Assembly (NCBI GenBank): GCA_964588305.1
Contig: CAZPOP010000005.1
Location: 71,976-135,975, forward strand
Direction of reading: 5' to 3'
Source of the DNA: SM1-73 sp964588305
GTDB taxonomy: Bacteria; Zixibacteria; MSB-5A5; SM1-73
Length of the DNA stretch: 64,000 bases
A program made the translations under genes and the position numbers. The notes beneath the pieces were generated by a model. That model was not told the origin of the DNA, did no database searches, and was given only the letters and a program-made list of their open reading frames with translations. This document shows positions 25,754 to 32,973 of this stretch, one piece after another; the first letter of the stretch is position 1; every line of letters starts with the position of its first letter.

Positions 25754-25962
25754 CGCGAAACCTCAACATGCTGGACCCCCTCAAAGGTCATCTGCACCGG
25801 CTCTTCTTCCTCCAGGCACAGTTCTATTACCTCCCGTACACGCGGCATGAGTTCTTCCATGGTTCTTGCCTGAGTATAACAACTCTTTAAGCCCGGGACG
25901 GTGGCCACGTAGAACCCGTCCTCATCCTTCTCAATCAGCACTGTGAAACGGTAGCTTTTCAT
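25750..25962 (-). CDS. hicB: HicB-family antitoxin
   Basis: A 70-residue HicB antitoxin: YRFTVLIEKDEDGFYVATVPGLKSC is the partial RNase-H-like fold, with TMEELMPRVREVIELCLEEEE after it. HicB binds and blocks the HicA ribonuclease and often represses its own promoter; the usual C-terminal DNA-binding extension is absent here. The start at 25962 follows a G-rich GGGGGTGAGG; an upstream frame start at 25992 is less likely. It overlaps hicA by 4 bases. With hicA broken, the antitoxin is probably a relic or acts on another toxin. Confidence 0.82.
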   Translation of the reverse strand: MKSYRFTVLIEKDEDGFYVATVPGLKSCYTQARTMEELMPRVREVIELCLEEEEPVQMTFEGVQHVEVSR

Positions 25963-26019
25963 AACCTCACCCCCAAAAGAATTCTTGTCCACCTGGTCCG
26001 TTGGCGCAAACCGTACGGT

Positions 26020-27204
26020 TCACACCGTGGCCTGATCGCCGATTACCCTGTCTATTATTCCACCTCCCAAGACCACATCATCTTGATAGAACACTGCAGA
26101 CTGTCCCGGAGTTATGGCTCGTTCAGGTTTTCCGAATTTAACCATAACTTCGCCTATTGTCAATGGAGAAATAATCGCCCGCTGCGGTCGGTGCTGATAC
26201 CTGATTTTCACCGTGCATTCGGTTTCTTTCTCCAAAGCATCGAAAGCTATCCAATTGGGATTGGAGACGACGAAGGCGGATCTTAGCAGATCATCATTAT
26301 CGCCCACGTATATGGCATTTTCCTCTAGCTCGATTTTCACCACATACTGTGGTCTCCCTAAGGCAATGGAAAGGCCGCGTCTTTGCCCCACGGTATAGAA
26401 AGGAATTCCCTTGTGTTCACCAATCTTCTCACCTCTCAAATCGAGGATAGGACCTGGCTGTATCTTTTTCCCTTGCCCGTCGGCTCTTGCCCCTTCGACT
26501 CCGCTCAGGGCAGGCCCTTGGTCCTGGTTCTCCAGCCATTCTGTAATGAATCGGGGATAATCATCGTCGGCCACAAAGCAAATCTCCTGGCTCTCCGACC
26601 TTTCTGCCACCTTCAGCTTCTGTCTCCTGGCTTCCTCCCTAACCTCTTTTTTGGCAAGATTACCCAGGGGGAATATGGTTTTCGACAGATTCTCCTGGGA
26701 GAGACCCCATAGAGCATAAGATTGATCTCGAGTGGAATCAATTCCCTTAAGAAGCAGGGACCTTTTCTTTTCATCATCATATTCTATTCGGGCATAATGA
26801 CCGGTGGCAAGGAAGTCTGCTCCCAGAGCGTTTGCCTTCTCCCAGAGGCTTCGCCATTTGATCTTTGTATTACATATGACGCAGGGATTCGGGGTTCTGC
26901 CTTTTCTGTATTCCTCCACGAAGTTTGAAATGACCTCCTTTTTGAAGTCATCCTTGAAGTCAATCACATAATGTGGTATTTTCATTTTCTCGCAAACCGA
27001 CCGGGCATCATTTAGAGCTTCTATGGAGCAGCATCTCCCATCGGGATGAGGATCCCCACCCACCTCCTTGAAATCCCAGAGCTTCATGGAGATTCCCACT
27101 ACTCCGTATCCTTTTTCTTTCAATAGAAAAGCCGCCAGTGAACTATCCACACCTCCACTCATCGCCACCACCACCAGCGGTTTGTTCTTTTTTGTACTAT
27201 TCAC
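26020..27204 (-). CDS. mnmA: tRNA-specific 2-thiouridylase MnmA
   Basis: MnmA, 394 residues, makes the 2-thio group of 5-substituted 2-thiouridine at the wobble base of Lys, Glu and Gln tRNAs. The PP-loop AMSGGVDSS (residues 13-21), catalytic Cys in TPNPCVICN, the second Cys in SQEICFVADD, and HKGIPFYTVGQRRGL are intact. Between the two halves sits an extra GPALSGVEGARADG segment, coded by a dispersed CCCTTCGACTCCGCTCAGGG-type repeat (26491-26510) that has entered the gene in frame. GTG start, overlapping the iscU stop (GTGA). Its sulfur would come from the IscS coded upstream. Confidence 0.94.
   Translation of the reverse strand: MNSTKKNKPLVVVAMSGGVDSSLAAFLLKEKGYGVVGISMKLWDFKEVGGDPHPDGRCCSIEALNDARSVCEKMKIPHYVIDFKDDFKKEVISNFVEEYRKGRTPNPCVICNTKIKWRSLWEKANALGADFLATGHYARIEYDDEKKRSLLLKGIDSTRDQSYALWGLSQENLSKTIFPLGNLAKKEVREEARRQKLKVAERSESQEICFVADDDYPRFITEWLENQDQGPALSGVEGARADGQGKKIQPGPILDLRGEKIGEHKGIPFYTVGQRRGLSIALGRPQYVVKIELEENAIYVGDNDDLLRSAFVVSNPNWIAFDALEKETECTVKIRYQHRPQRAIISPLTIGEVMVKFGKPERAITPGQSAVFYQDDVVLGGGIIDRVIGDQATV
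26491..26510 (+). repeat. Dispersed CCTTCGACTCCGCTCAGGG-type repeat inside mnmA
   Basis: Twenty bases matching, in inverse, the repeat at 30571-30590 (18 of 20). It lies in frame in mnmA and codes for part of ALSGVEGA. Confidence 0.7.
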
Positions 27205-27578
27205 GAAATATCTTTCTTTTTGGTTTTGTAATCTTCTATGGCCTTGCGTAATGCATCGGCCGCCAGATTGGAGCAGTGCATCTTGGGAGCGGGCAGGCCG
27301 TCCAGTGCCTCAGCAACGGTTTTCTTAGAAATCTTTTCTGCTTCTTCCAGAGTCTTGTTTTTCACCAGCTCGGTTATCATGCTGGAAGTAGCGATGGCTG
27401 CTCCACAGCCGAAGGTTTTGAATTTTGCATCTACTATGTGATTGTCTTTGACCCTAATATAGAGTTTCATTATATCCCCGCACACCGGATTTCCGATCTC
27501 TCCCACCCCATCGGGATTCTCTATCTCCCCCACGTTGCGGGGATTCTGAAAATGATCCATCACCTTTGCGCTGTACAT
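27201..27578 (-). CDS. iscU: IscU/NifU-type Fe-S scaffold
   Basis: A 125-residue scaffold on which [2Fe-2S] and [4Fe-4S] clusters are built. The three ligand cysteines are visible: GNPVCGD (residue 34), FGCGAAIA (about 58) and MHCSNLA (about 102); Asp36 next to the first Cys is also kept. The start ATG at 27578 follows AAAGGTGAATCGGA. It is third in the iscR-iscS-iscU-mnmA operon, 140 bases after iscS with a hairpin between, and overlaps mnmA by 4 bases. Confidence 0.93.
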   Translation of the reverse strand: MYSAKVMDHFQNPRNVGEIENPDGVGEIGNPVCGDIMKLYIRVKDNHIVDAKFKTFGCGAAIATSSMITELVKNKTLEEAEKISKKTVAEALDGLPAPKMHCSNLAADALRKAIEDYKTKKKDIS

Positions 27579-27614
27579 TCCGATTCACCTTTCTGAGGAA
27601 AATTATTCCAATTC

Positions 27615-27639
27615 CCAAGCCATAAAGGCTTGGCTACGC
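27615..27639 (+). repeat. CTACGC-tail hairpin element, copy a
   Basis: Arms CCAAGCC and GGCTTGG (7 bp) around ATAAA, then CTACGC. In the iscS-iscU gap. Confidence 0.55.
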
Positions 27640-27663
27640 GATTTGAATTCAGTTTGGCGTCTG

Positions 27664-27720
27664 AAGTTTGTTAGTTTGTGGAATCATACTCAAACTCCAA
27701 ACACACAAACTAACAAACTT
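27664..27720 (-). promoter_or_regulatory. Perfect 17-bp inverted repeat between iscS and iscU
   Basis: 27664-27680 and 27704-27720 are exact inverse complements with a 23-base loop. On the mRNA the stem begins inside the iscS stop codon. There is no U-run, so rather than a terminator it could be a processing or stabilising structure that sets the ratio of iscRS to iscU-mnmA message. That role is inference. Confidence 0.6.
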
Positions 27721-28879
27721 ATTTTGCATACAGCGGTGATATGGCCCTTAACCTGTTTACGATCTCCGGCAAGATAAGCACCACGTAATCCACGTCCTCC
27801 ATGGTGTTCTCTCTGCCGAAGCTGAACCTGATGGCAGCCTGGGCGATTTCCGGAGCGATTCCCATGGCGGAGAGGACATGGGATGGCTCCAAAGTTCCTG
27901 AGGCGCAGGCCGATCCGGTTGACACTGCCACGCCTTTTAGATCCAAACTCAGGATTATCGATTCTCCTTCCACTGCCTTAAAGGATAAATTCAAAGTGTT
28001 GGGAATCCGCCTTTCCAAATGTCCGTTCAAGAACACGTCGGGAATTGCCTGGGTTACCTTGCGGTAAAATGCTTCGGTGAGGTTCCTCAGATGCCTGGAT
28101 TGTTCTTCCCTATCTCTGCTGGCAATCTCCACAGCCTTGGCCAATCCCACAATGCCCGGAACGTTTTCAGTGCCCGCCCTTCTCGATCTTTCGTGATGAC
28201 CGCCATGCGACCAGGTGGTAATCCTGGTTCCCTTTTTTATGTAGATTGCTCCCACCCCTTTGGGCCCATAGATCTTGTGGCCAGAAATGGAAAGCATGTC
28301 GAGATTCAACTCCTGCACGTCCAGCGGGATTTTTCCTATGGTCTGGACCGCGTCGGTATGAAAATAGACTCCTTTTTCCTTGGCTATCTTGCAAAGCTCT
28401 TCAATGGGTTGGATGGTGCCCACCTCGTTGTTTCCGTGCATTATCGAAACCAAAATGGTATCTTTCCGCAGAGCTTTCTTCAGATCATCCGGATCGATCA
28501 AAGCCTGTACGTCCACGGGCAGATAGGTGACCTCAAATCCTTCTTCTTCTAAGAATTTGCAGCTCTCCAGAATGGCGGGGTGCTCGATCTTTGAGGTGAT
28601 TATATGTTTCCCCTTTTTTCTATTAGCAAAGGCAGTCCCTTTAATTGCCAGATTATCAGATTCGGTGCCCCCGCTGGTGAAGTATATCTCTCGGGGAGCA
28701 GCGTTGATCAGCTCTGCCACCTTCTCTCTTGAGTCTTCCAGGGCCGTCTTCACTTCCCTGCCGAAGGCGTGGATACTGGAGGCATTGCCAAACTTATCCT
28801 TGAAGTACGGCAACATCGCCTCCACAACTTCCGGATGAACCGCGGTGGTGGCGTTATGATCCAGATACACCCTTCTCAT
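27719..28879 (-). CDS. iscS: Cysteine desulfurase IscS/NifS
   Basis: A 386-residue PLP enzyme that converts cysteine to alanine and hands on persulfide sulfur. N-terminus VYLDHNATTAVHPEV, GGTESDNLAIKG, the PLP lysine in SISGHKIYGPKG (about residue 203) and the persulfide Cys in STGSACASGTLEPSHV (about 324-328) are all present. It starts 3 bases after the iscR stop. It serves IscU and MnmA coded downstream. Confidence 0.95.
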   Translation of the reverse strand: MRRVYLDHNATTAVHPEVVEAMLPYFKDKFGNASSIHAFGREVKTALEDSREKVAELINAAPREIYFTSGGTESDNLAIKGTAFANRKKGKHIITSKIEHPAILESCKFLEEEGFEVTYLPVDVQALIDPDDLKKALRKDTILVSIMHGNNEVGTIQPIEELCKIAKEKGVYFHTDAVQTIGKIPLDVQELNLDMLSISGHKIYGPKGVGAIYIKKGTRITTWSHGGHHERSRRAGTENVPGIVGLAKAVEIASRDREEQSRHLRNLTEAFYRKVTQAIPDVFLNGHLERRIPNTLNLSFKAVEGESIILSLDLKGVAVSTGSACASGTLEPSHVLSAMGIAPEIAQAAIRFSFGRENTMEDVDYVVLILPEIVNRLRAISPLYAK

Positions 28880-28881
28880 TC

Positions 28882-29319
28882 TTACTCCCTATGACATTTT
28901 AAACCAGAAGCTTCCTTTTGCAGATCAGCTAACGTCACGCTGGAAAGGACGTCATCTATCACATGCTCCAATCTTTTCCACAAGATGCGGGAGACACAAG
29001 CTTCGGGCCCGACGCAGCTTTTTTCTCTAAGATCAGGTTCGTCGCAATAAGAGATCGAAATCGGTCCATCCAAGGCGTTAATGATCTGGCTAACAGTTAT
29101 CTTGCCAACGTCTCGGGCCAACACATATCCACCTCTTGCGCCCCTTATGCTCCTCACGATTCCAGCATTCTTCAGCTTGTAAAGTATCTGTTCCAGGTAG
29201 GTGACCGACATCTGCTGCTTTTCGGATATATCTCTAATGGCCAACGGCCTTCCCTTGGGTTGGGTGGCAATCTCTAGAAGCGCCCTCAAACCATATCTGC
29301 CTCTGGTGGATATGTTCAT
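28882..29319 (-). CDS. iscR: Rrf2-family regulator, IscR-like
   Basis: A 145-residue winged-helix protein of the Rrf2 family. STRGRYGLRALLEIA and the DNA-reading GIVRSIRGARGGYVLAR are typical; three cysteines, CDEPDLREKSCVGPEAC (about residues 92-108), match the [2Fe-2S] ligands of IscR. It probably senses Fe-S status and represses this operon. First gene of iscR-iscS-iscU-mnmA, with a good promoter upstream at 29359-29387. Confidence 0.92.
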   Translation of the reverse strand: MNISTRGRYGLRALLEIATQPKGRPLAIRDISEKQQMSVTYLEQILYKLKNAGIVRSIRGARGGYVLARDVGKITVSQIINALDGPISISYCDEPDLREKSCVGPEACVSRILWKRLEHVIDDVLSSVTLADLQKEASGLKCHRE

Positions 29320-29358
29320 CTTCTCACACTCTCTCTCCTTCCCTACTATTACGGTGCA

Positions 29359-29387
29359 AGAATAATAATGTTTACCAAATTTGTCAA
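29359..29387 (-). promoter_or_regulatory. Promoter of the iscR operon
   Basis: Minus strand: TTGACA (29382-29387), 17-base spacer, TATTCT (29359-29364). About 33 bases of leader precede the start codon. This would be the site for IscR autoregulation; I see no certain operator. Confidence 0.65.
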
Positions 29388-29625
29388 GATTAAAACCAAA
29401 AACATCGTGCCCTCCAATCTAGGTCCCCAGACGCTCTCTTGATGGGAATGCAGATGCTGGCGAGGGGTGGACGCGAGAACCTAACTTATGGTCATTAACC
29501 TTTCAAATTGACAGATTTTGCCACAGGGGACTCGTAGGCGGGGTTCATCCTGCCCTTCGGTCCTGAGACCTCAGGGTCGAAGGAAAGAGATTCACCCTGA
29601 AGGGCTCCCAACCCCGCTAACATCG

Positions 29626-29650
29626 GGCGGGCAGGGTGCCCACCCTACGA
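29626..29650 (+). repeat. CTACGC-tail hairpin element, copy b (CTACGA)
   Basis: Arms GGCGGGCA and TGCCCACC (one mismatch) around GGG, followed by CTACGA. Related to the copy at 31972. Confidence 0.5.
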
Positions 29651-29711
29651 ACTTTCGTGAGGGGGAGATTCGCCCACTAGGAAAGAAGGCGCAGTAATGG
29701 CAAGGATGGAC

Positions 29712-29741
29712 GCCAGAACCTAACTTAAGTTAGGTTCTGGC
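29712..29741 (-). repeat. 30-base perfect palindrome, 3' end of thiE
   Basis: A complete palindrome built on GCCAGAACCTAACTT and its complement, 12 bases below the thiE stop codon. The core recurs at 32113 and 32936, each at a gene 3' end. Confidence 0.7.
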
Positions 29742-29753
29742 CTTAAGACAGAT

Positions 29754-30395
29754 TTACCTGAAACTCTGGATTTTTTCTACAAGTTCTGTTGTCGCTGCCG
29801 TCACATCGTCTGCGCAAATCACGGCGGAGCCAACTGCTATTCTTGTGGAACCAGCATCGATGACTTGATCGAGGTTTTCCAGGTTGATTCCGCCAATGGG
29901 GAAAAAGGGGATTTTGAGATGTTCCTTTGCCTGACGTATCATCCCTAGACCAATGGGTTTGTCTATCTTTTTTGTAGAGGTATCGAATATTGGGCCGATG
30001 CCGACATAATCGGCGCCTTGTTTTTCTGCCTTTTCGGCTTGGTCTATGTTGCTGGTAGATATGCCTACTATCCTGTCCCGCCCCAAAATCTTGCGGGCAA
30101 CCTGCAGAGGTAGATCATCCTGACCTAAATGAACTCCATCAGCCTCGAGATAAGCGGCAACATCTACCCTATCGTTGATGATGAATGGTACTCTTCTATT
30201 TTCGCAGATGTTTTGAAGTACCGAGGCAAGCTCAAGAAAATCCCTGTCGCTGGACTCCTTGTCTCTGTGCTGAATCATCTGTGCCCCACCTTCGATGGCC
30301 TGGATGACCACGTCTTCTATGTTTCTGTCTGCACAGATTTTCTTATCTGCGATGACATATAAGTTTACTTTTGACAGACTTTGTCTCTTATTCAT
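29754..30395 (-). CDS. thiE: Thiamine-phosphate synthase ThiE
   Basis: A 213-residue TIM-barrel enzyme joining the pyrimidine and thiazole phosphates of thiamine. Visible: GGAQMIQHRDKESSDRDF, FIINDRVDVAAYLEADGVHLGQDDLP, VGISTSNIDQAEKAEKQGADYVGIGPIF and the phosphate loop FPIGGINLENLDQVIDAGS. Start at the ATG at 30395; a TTG at 30410 is possible, and neither has a strong ribosome site. It stands alone; no TPP riboswitch was seen upstream, where the DNA is dispersed repeat. Confidence 0.92.
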   Translation of the reverse strand: MNKRQSLSKVNLYVIADKKICADRNIEDVVIQAIEGGAQMIQHRDKESSDRDFLELASVLQNICENRRVPFIINDRVDVAAYLEADGVHLGQDDLPLQVARKILGRDRIVGISTSNIDQAEKAEKQGADYVGIGPIFDTSTKKIDKPIGLGMIRQAKEHLKIPFFPIGGINLENLDQVIDAGSTRIAVGSAVICADDVTAATTELVEKIQSFR

Positions 30396-30540
30396 ATACT
30401 GCTTTGTCAATTAAGGAATGCGTCGGGTAGCTCGCCAGATGGCTCGCAACCTCATTTGAGTCAAATGACCGACCTACAAGCCATGTTCAGTTTCGCGTCA
30501 GAACAGGGACGTGGCGAGAAACCCTGAAAACACGAATTTG

Positions 30541-30682
30541 TCATTCTGACGGGTCGACTTTGCTCACCGTCCCTGAGCGAAGTCGAAGGGAGCGAAGCCC
30601 CACGCCATCTGGTGCGGGGCGAAGCGAAGAATCTCTTTATTTGAAAGAGTCGAGACCCTTCACTTCGTTCAGGGTGACACAA
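30541..30682 (-). repeat. Compound dispersed repeat (CHPERSEG-type)
   Basis: On the minus strand this reads GTGTCACCCTGAACGAAGTG, a spacer, GAGATTCTTCGCTTCG, then CCCTTCGACTTCGCTCAGGG and GTCAGAATGACA. Its ends are inverse-related. When translated it gives the CHPERSEGS-type peptide that is a common spurious prediction in environmental genomes. No gene is claimed here. Confidence 0.6.
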
Positions 30683-30774
30683 AAGAACGGGAGGGGTCGG
30701 GGGTGAGGGTTCATCCTGAAGGATTCACCCTGAAGGGCACCCGCGACCAACGGGAACGTGGACAGTCATGCCAT

Positions 30775-31815
30775 TTACTCTACCAACTTCTTAAAATCCT
30801 CATCCTCCCACAGATTCTTGAAATCCTCATCTTTCTTTGCTTTTTGTTTGTACTTAGCGTCAACTTCAATAGCTTTCTTAAGATATTCTAGTGTGTCTCC
30901 TTTCCTATTCTGCATCGAATAGACACAAGCGGCATTATACCAAGGGCGTCCATCTGGTGGCTTCAGCCCTGCGGCCTTTTTAAACATCTCTACCGCTTCC
31001 TCGTACCTGCCCAATCTCGCCAAGTTCCAGCCCCAGTTATGGTACGCTTCTGCGAAATCCGGCTTCAGCTCTATCGCCCTCCGATATCTCTCTATCTCCT
31101 CCTCATGCTTGCCTAGCTTTCCTAAGGCGACTCCCCAGTTAAAATGCGCCTCCGCATCATCCGGCTTGAGTTCTGCTGCCTTCCTGTACCTATCTGCAGC
31201 TCTCTCGTAGCCCTGCTCCAAGAAGAATCTATTACCTTCTGTCAAATAACTGATGGCCGTGACTTCTGTCTTGCTTTCGTCGACGGATCGCTTTTTCTCA
31301 TCAATCTCTCTGCCCGCCTCTTCAACATCGCTTGCAATCTTTTTCACATCTTCAAAAATCGTCTTAATATTTGTCATCAAAGTCTCGGCGTCTGTTTTTG
31401 TCTTCTCGATGTCACCTCTTAGCTTAATGGTTTTCTTCATTTCCTGGGTGGTTTCATCTCTCATGTTTTCTTTTAGTTCCCTTATCTCCTTAACCTCTTC
31501 TTCTATTTTCTTTCTTATCTGTCCTGTTTTAATGTAGTTGAAAACTCCAAAGGCAGTCATTATGCCTACGGCAAATATCAACACCTGAATCATGAAATTA
31601 GCCAAGCTTATGCTTTTCCCAGCATTCTCCATCGCCTTGGCGTAGTTGTCTTTTCTCAACTCCTCGAGTTCCTTTTTCAGACTCTCATGCTGTTCCTGCC
31701 ATTTCGAGTTCTCCTCGGTCACTTTGGAAGTATCCTGAGCAAGAGTTTGAGAACTAACCGAGAGCGAGGATAAAAGAATTAAGATTGAAAGCCCGATAAA
31801 GATAGATTTTCTCAT
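30775..31815 (-). CDS. Membrane-anchored coiled-coil TPR protein
   Basis: A 346-residue protein: signal peptide or anchor (residues 1-27, SQTLAQ), a short helical region, a membrane segment (about 73-93, FMIQVLIFAVGIMTAFGVF), a coiled coil rich in Glu/Lys (about 100-190) and three TPRs (about 200-310, for example AEAHFNWGVALGKLGKHEEE). The C-terminus repeats the KKDEDFKNLWEDEDFKKL motif found after TPRs in other bacteria. Probably an envelope scaffold; no enzyme domain. A consensus promoter lies 89 bases upstream. Confidence 0.75.
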   Translation of the reverse strand: MRKSIFIGLSILILLSSLSVSSQTLAQDTSKVTEENSKWQEQHESLKKELEELRKDNYAKAMENAGKSISLANFMIQVLIFAVGIMTAFGVFNYIKTGQIRKKIEEEVKEIRELKENMRDETTQEMKKTIKLRGDIEKTKTDAETLMTNIKTIFEDVKKIASDVEEAGREIDEKKRSVDESKTEVTAISYLTEGNRFFLEQGYERAADRYRKAAELKPDDAEAHFNWGVALGKLGKHEEEIERYRRAIELKPDFAEAYHNWGWNLARLGRYEEAVEMFKKAAGLKPPDGRPWYNAACVYSMQNRKGDTLEYLKKAIEVDAKYKQKAKKDEDFKNLWEDEDFKKLVE

Positions 31816-31903
31816 ATGCCCTTTTTGCTTAGAGTTTTTATGTGACGGTCTTCACCTTCCCTGAAAAAACAGGCAACTTGAAAAATGTAACCAATTGAAA
31901 TAA

Positions 31904-31932
31904 ATAATATGCGCTAGCTGGGAGTTTGTCAA
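31904..31932 (-). promoter_or_regulatory. Consensus promoter of the TPR gene
   Basis: Minus strand: TTGACA (31927-31932), 17-base spacer, TATTAT (31904-31909). The leader is about 80 bases. Confidence 0.7.
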
Positions 31933-31971
31933 CCAATATATTAGGGATTCTTGAAAAGGTCCAGGAGGGCG

Positions 31972-31996
31972 GTCGGGCAGGGTGCCCGACCTACGC
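31972..31996 (+). repeat. CTACGC-tail hairpin element, copy c
   Basis: Arms GTCGGGCA and TGCCCGAC (perfect 8 bp) around GGG, then CTACGC. A CCCCCGCC/GGCGGGGG hairpin lies at about 32060. Confidence 0.55.
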
Positions 31997-32112
31997 GGAG
32001 CAAAGAGCCTATGCGTCCGTACACGGGGTTTATCCTGAGGGTGTTCCCCGAAGGGCTCCCCCGCCAGAGGCGGGGGATCTGCCCGAGGCGTGACCAGCAG
32101 CGCAGGGGAAGA

Positions 32113-32140
32113 CCAGAACCTAACTTAAGTTAGGTTCTGG
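32113..32140 (-). repeat. 28-base palindrome overlapping the 3' end of the C26 gene
   Basis: Same core as at 29712 (AGAACCTAACTTAAG). It supplies the last six codons and the stop of the peptidase C26 gene (PEPNLS, TAG). Confidence 0.7.
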
Positions 32141-32887
32141 CTTCTTTCGTTTGCCTGCCACCTTTACAAGCGAATCAAACAAAAGGCGAGAGCTTTTATC
32201 TTTCATCAGCTCGGGATGCCATTGGATGCAGATCAGAAAGCTGTCATCGTTTGTTTCGATTCCCTCGATGACCTCGTCTTCTTCCGACCAGGCATTCACC
32301 ATAAATCCGGGCGCCACTTTTTTAACCATCTGGTGATGGCTGGTATTTACCTCTATTCTTTTCTTCTTGATTATGGAATGGAGTTTAGTCTTCTCCTGAA
32401 TGACTACAGAATGCTTTTTATTGTAAAGGAGCGAGCCCTTCAGGGTATGATCCAAGAACTTCTTCTCAAAAGAAGAGTCCTGATAGACAGTGCCACCGAA
32501 AGCAACGTTGACGAGTTGCATGCCCCGACAGATAGCCAGGATAGGGATTTTGTTTCTTCTGGCTTTTCTCACCAAAGTAATCTCAAATGCGTCTCTTTCT
32601 CGGGTTATGCTCAAATTCCCGGCTCTCTTCCTTTCCTTGTAGAAACGCGGATCGACATCGTTCCCTCCGCTTATCAGCAATCCGTCAATCACTCTTAGCA
32701 TCTGATCTATCAGATTCAATCTTTTTGTATTCGGCAAAGCCAAAGGCACGCCACCGGACCTTTCCACCGCTTCGTAATAACTTCTTTTTAGATAGTCGAA
32801 AGCATAAGCGGTTGGATATTCTCTTTTCTTGTTGCCATACTCCATGGAGCAGGTGATTCCGATTATTGGCTTTGACATTTTTTTCAT
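32120..32887 (-). CDS. Gamma-glutamyl-gamma-aminobutyrate hydrolase-like peptidase C26
   Basis: A 255-residue class I glutamine amidotransferase-like hydrolase of the PuuD/C26 family. IDGLLISGGNDVDPRFY, the nucleophile elbow AICRGMQLVNVAFGG (Cys about 120), NTSHHQMV and IQWHPE with the His-Glu of the triad are all present. PuuD-type enzymes cleave gamma-glutamyl amides; other C26 members act on folyl-polyglutamate. The last residues PEPNLS come from a palindromic repeat rather than from ancestral coding sequence. Cytoplasmic. Stands alone. Confidence 0.87.
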   Translation of the reverse strand: MKKMSKPIIGITCSMEYGNKKREYPTAYAFDYLKRSYYEAVERSGGVPLALPNTKRLNLIDQMLRVIDGLLISGGNDVDPRFYKERKRAGNLSITRERDAFEITLVRKARRNKIPILAICRGMQLVNVAFGGTVYQDSSFEKKFLDHTLKGSLLYNKKHSVVIQEKTKLHSIIKKKRIEVNTSHHQMVKKVAPGFMVNAWSEEDEVIEGIETNDDSFLICIQWHPELMKDKSSRLLFDSLVKVAGKRKKPEPNLS

Positions 32888-32935
32888 CTTTTTGAAACCA
32901 GAACCTAGTTTGAGAAAACAAAGCCTTAAGAGACC

Positions 32936-32959
32936 AGAACCTAACTTAAGTTAGGTTCT
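32936..32959 (-). repeat. 24-base palindrome at the 3' end of the Omp85 gene
   Basis: AGAACCTAACTT and its inverse, 14 bases below the stop codon of the Omp85 gene (32974). A broken half-copy (CCAGAACCTAG) lies at about 32899. Confidence 0.65.
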
Positions 32960-32973
32960 CGCGTCACATTTGT

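Larger units (their letters stand above)
29388..29753. other. Intergenic region with repeats
   Basis: About 365 bases without a credible gene. It contains half a copy of the AGAACCTAACTT palindrome at about 29479, TTCATCCTGCCCTTCGG/TTCACCCTGAAGGG-type repeats, the hairpin at 29626 and the complete palindrome at 29712. Confidence 0.5.

Noticed and set aside
30461..30682. Minus-strand ORF of 73 codons reading CHPERSEGS
   Set aside because: It lies wholly in a dispersed repeat and is a known kind of spurious prediction; no ribosome site.
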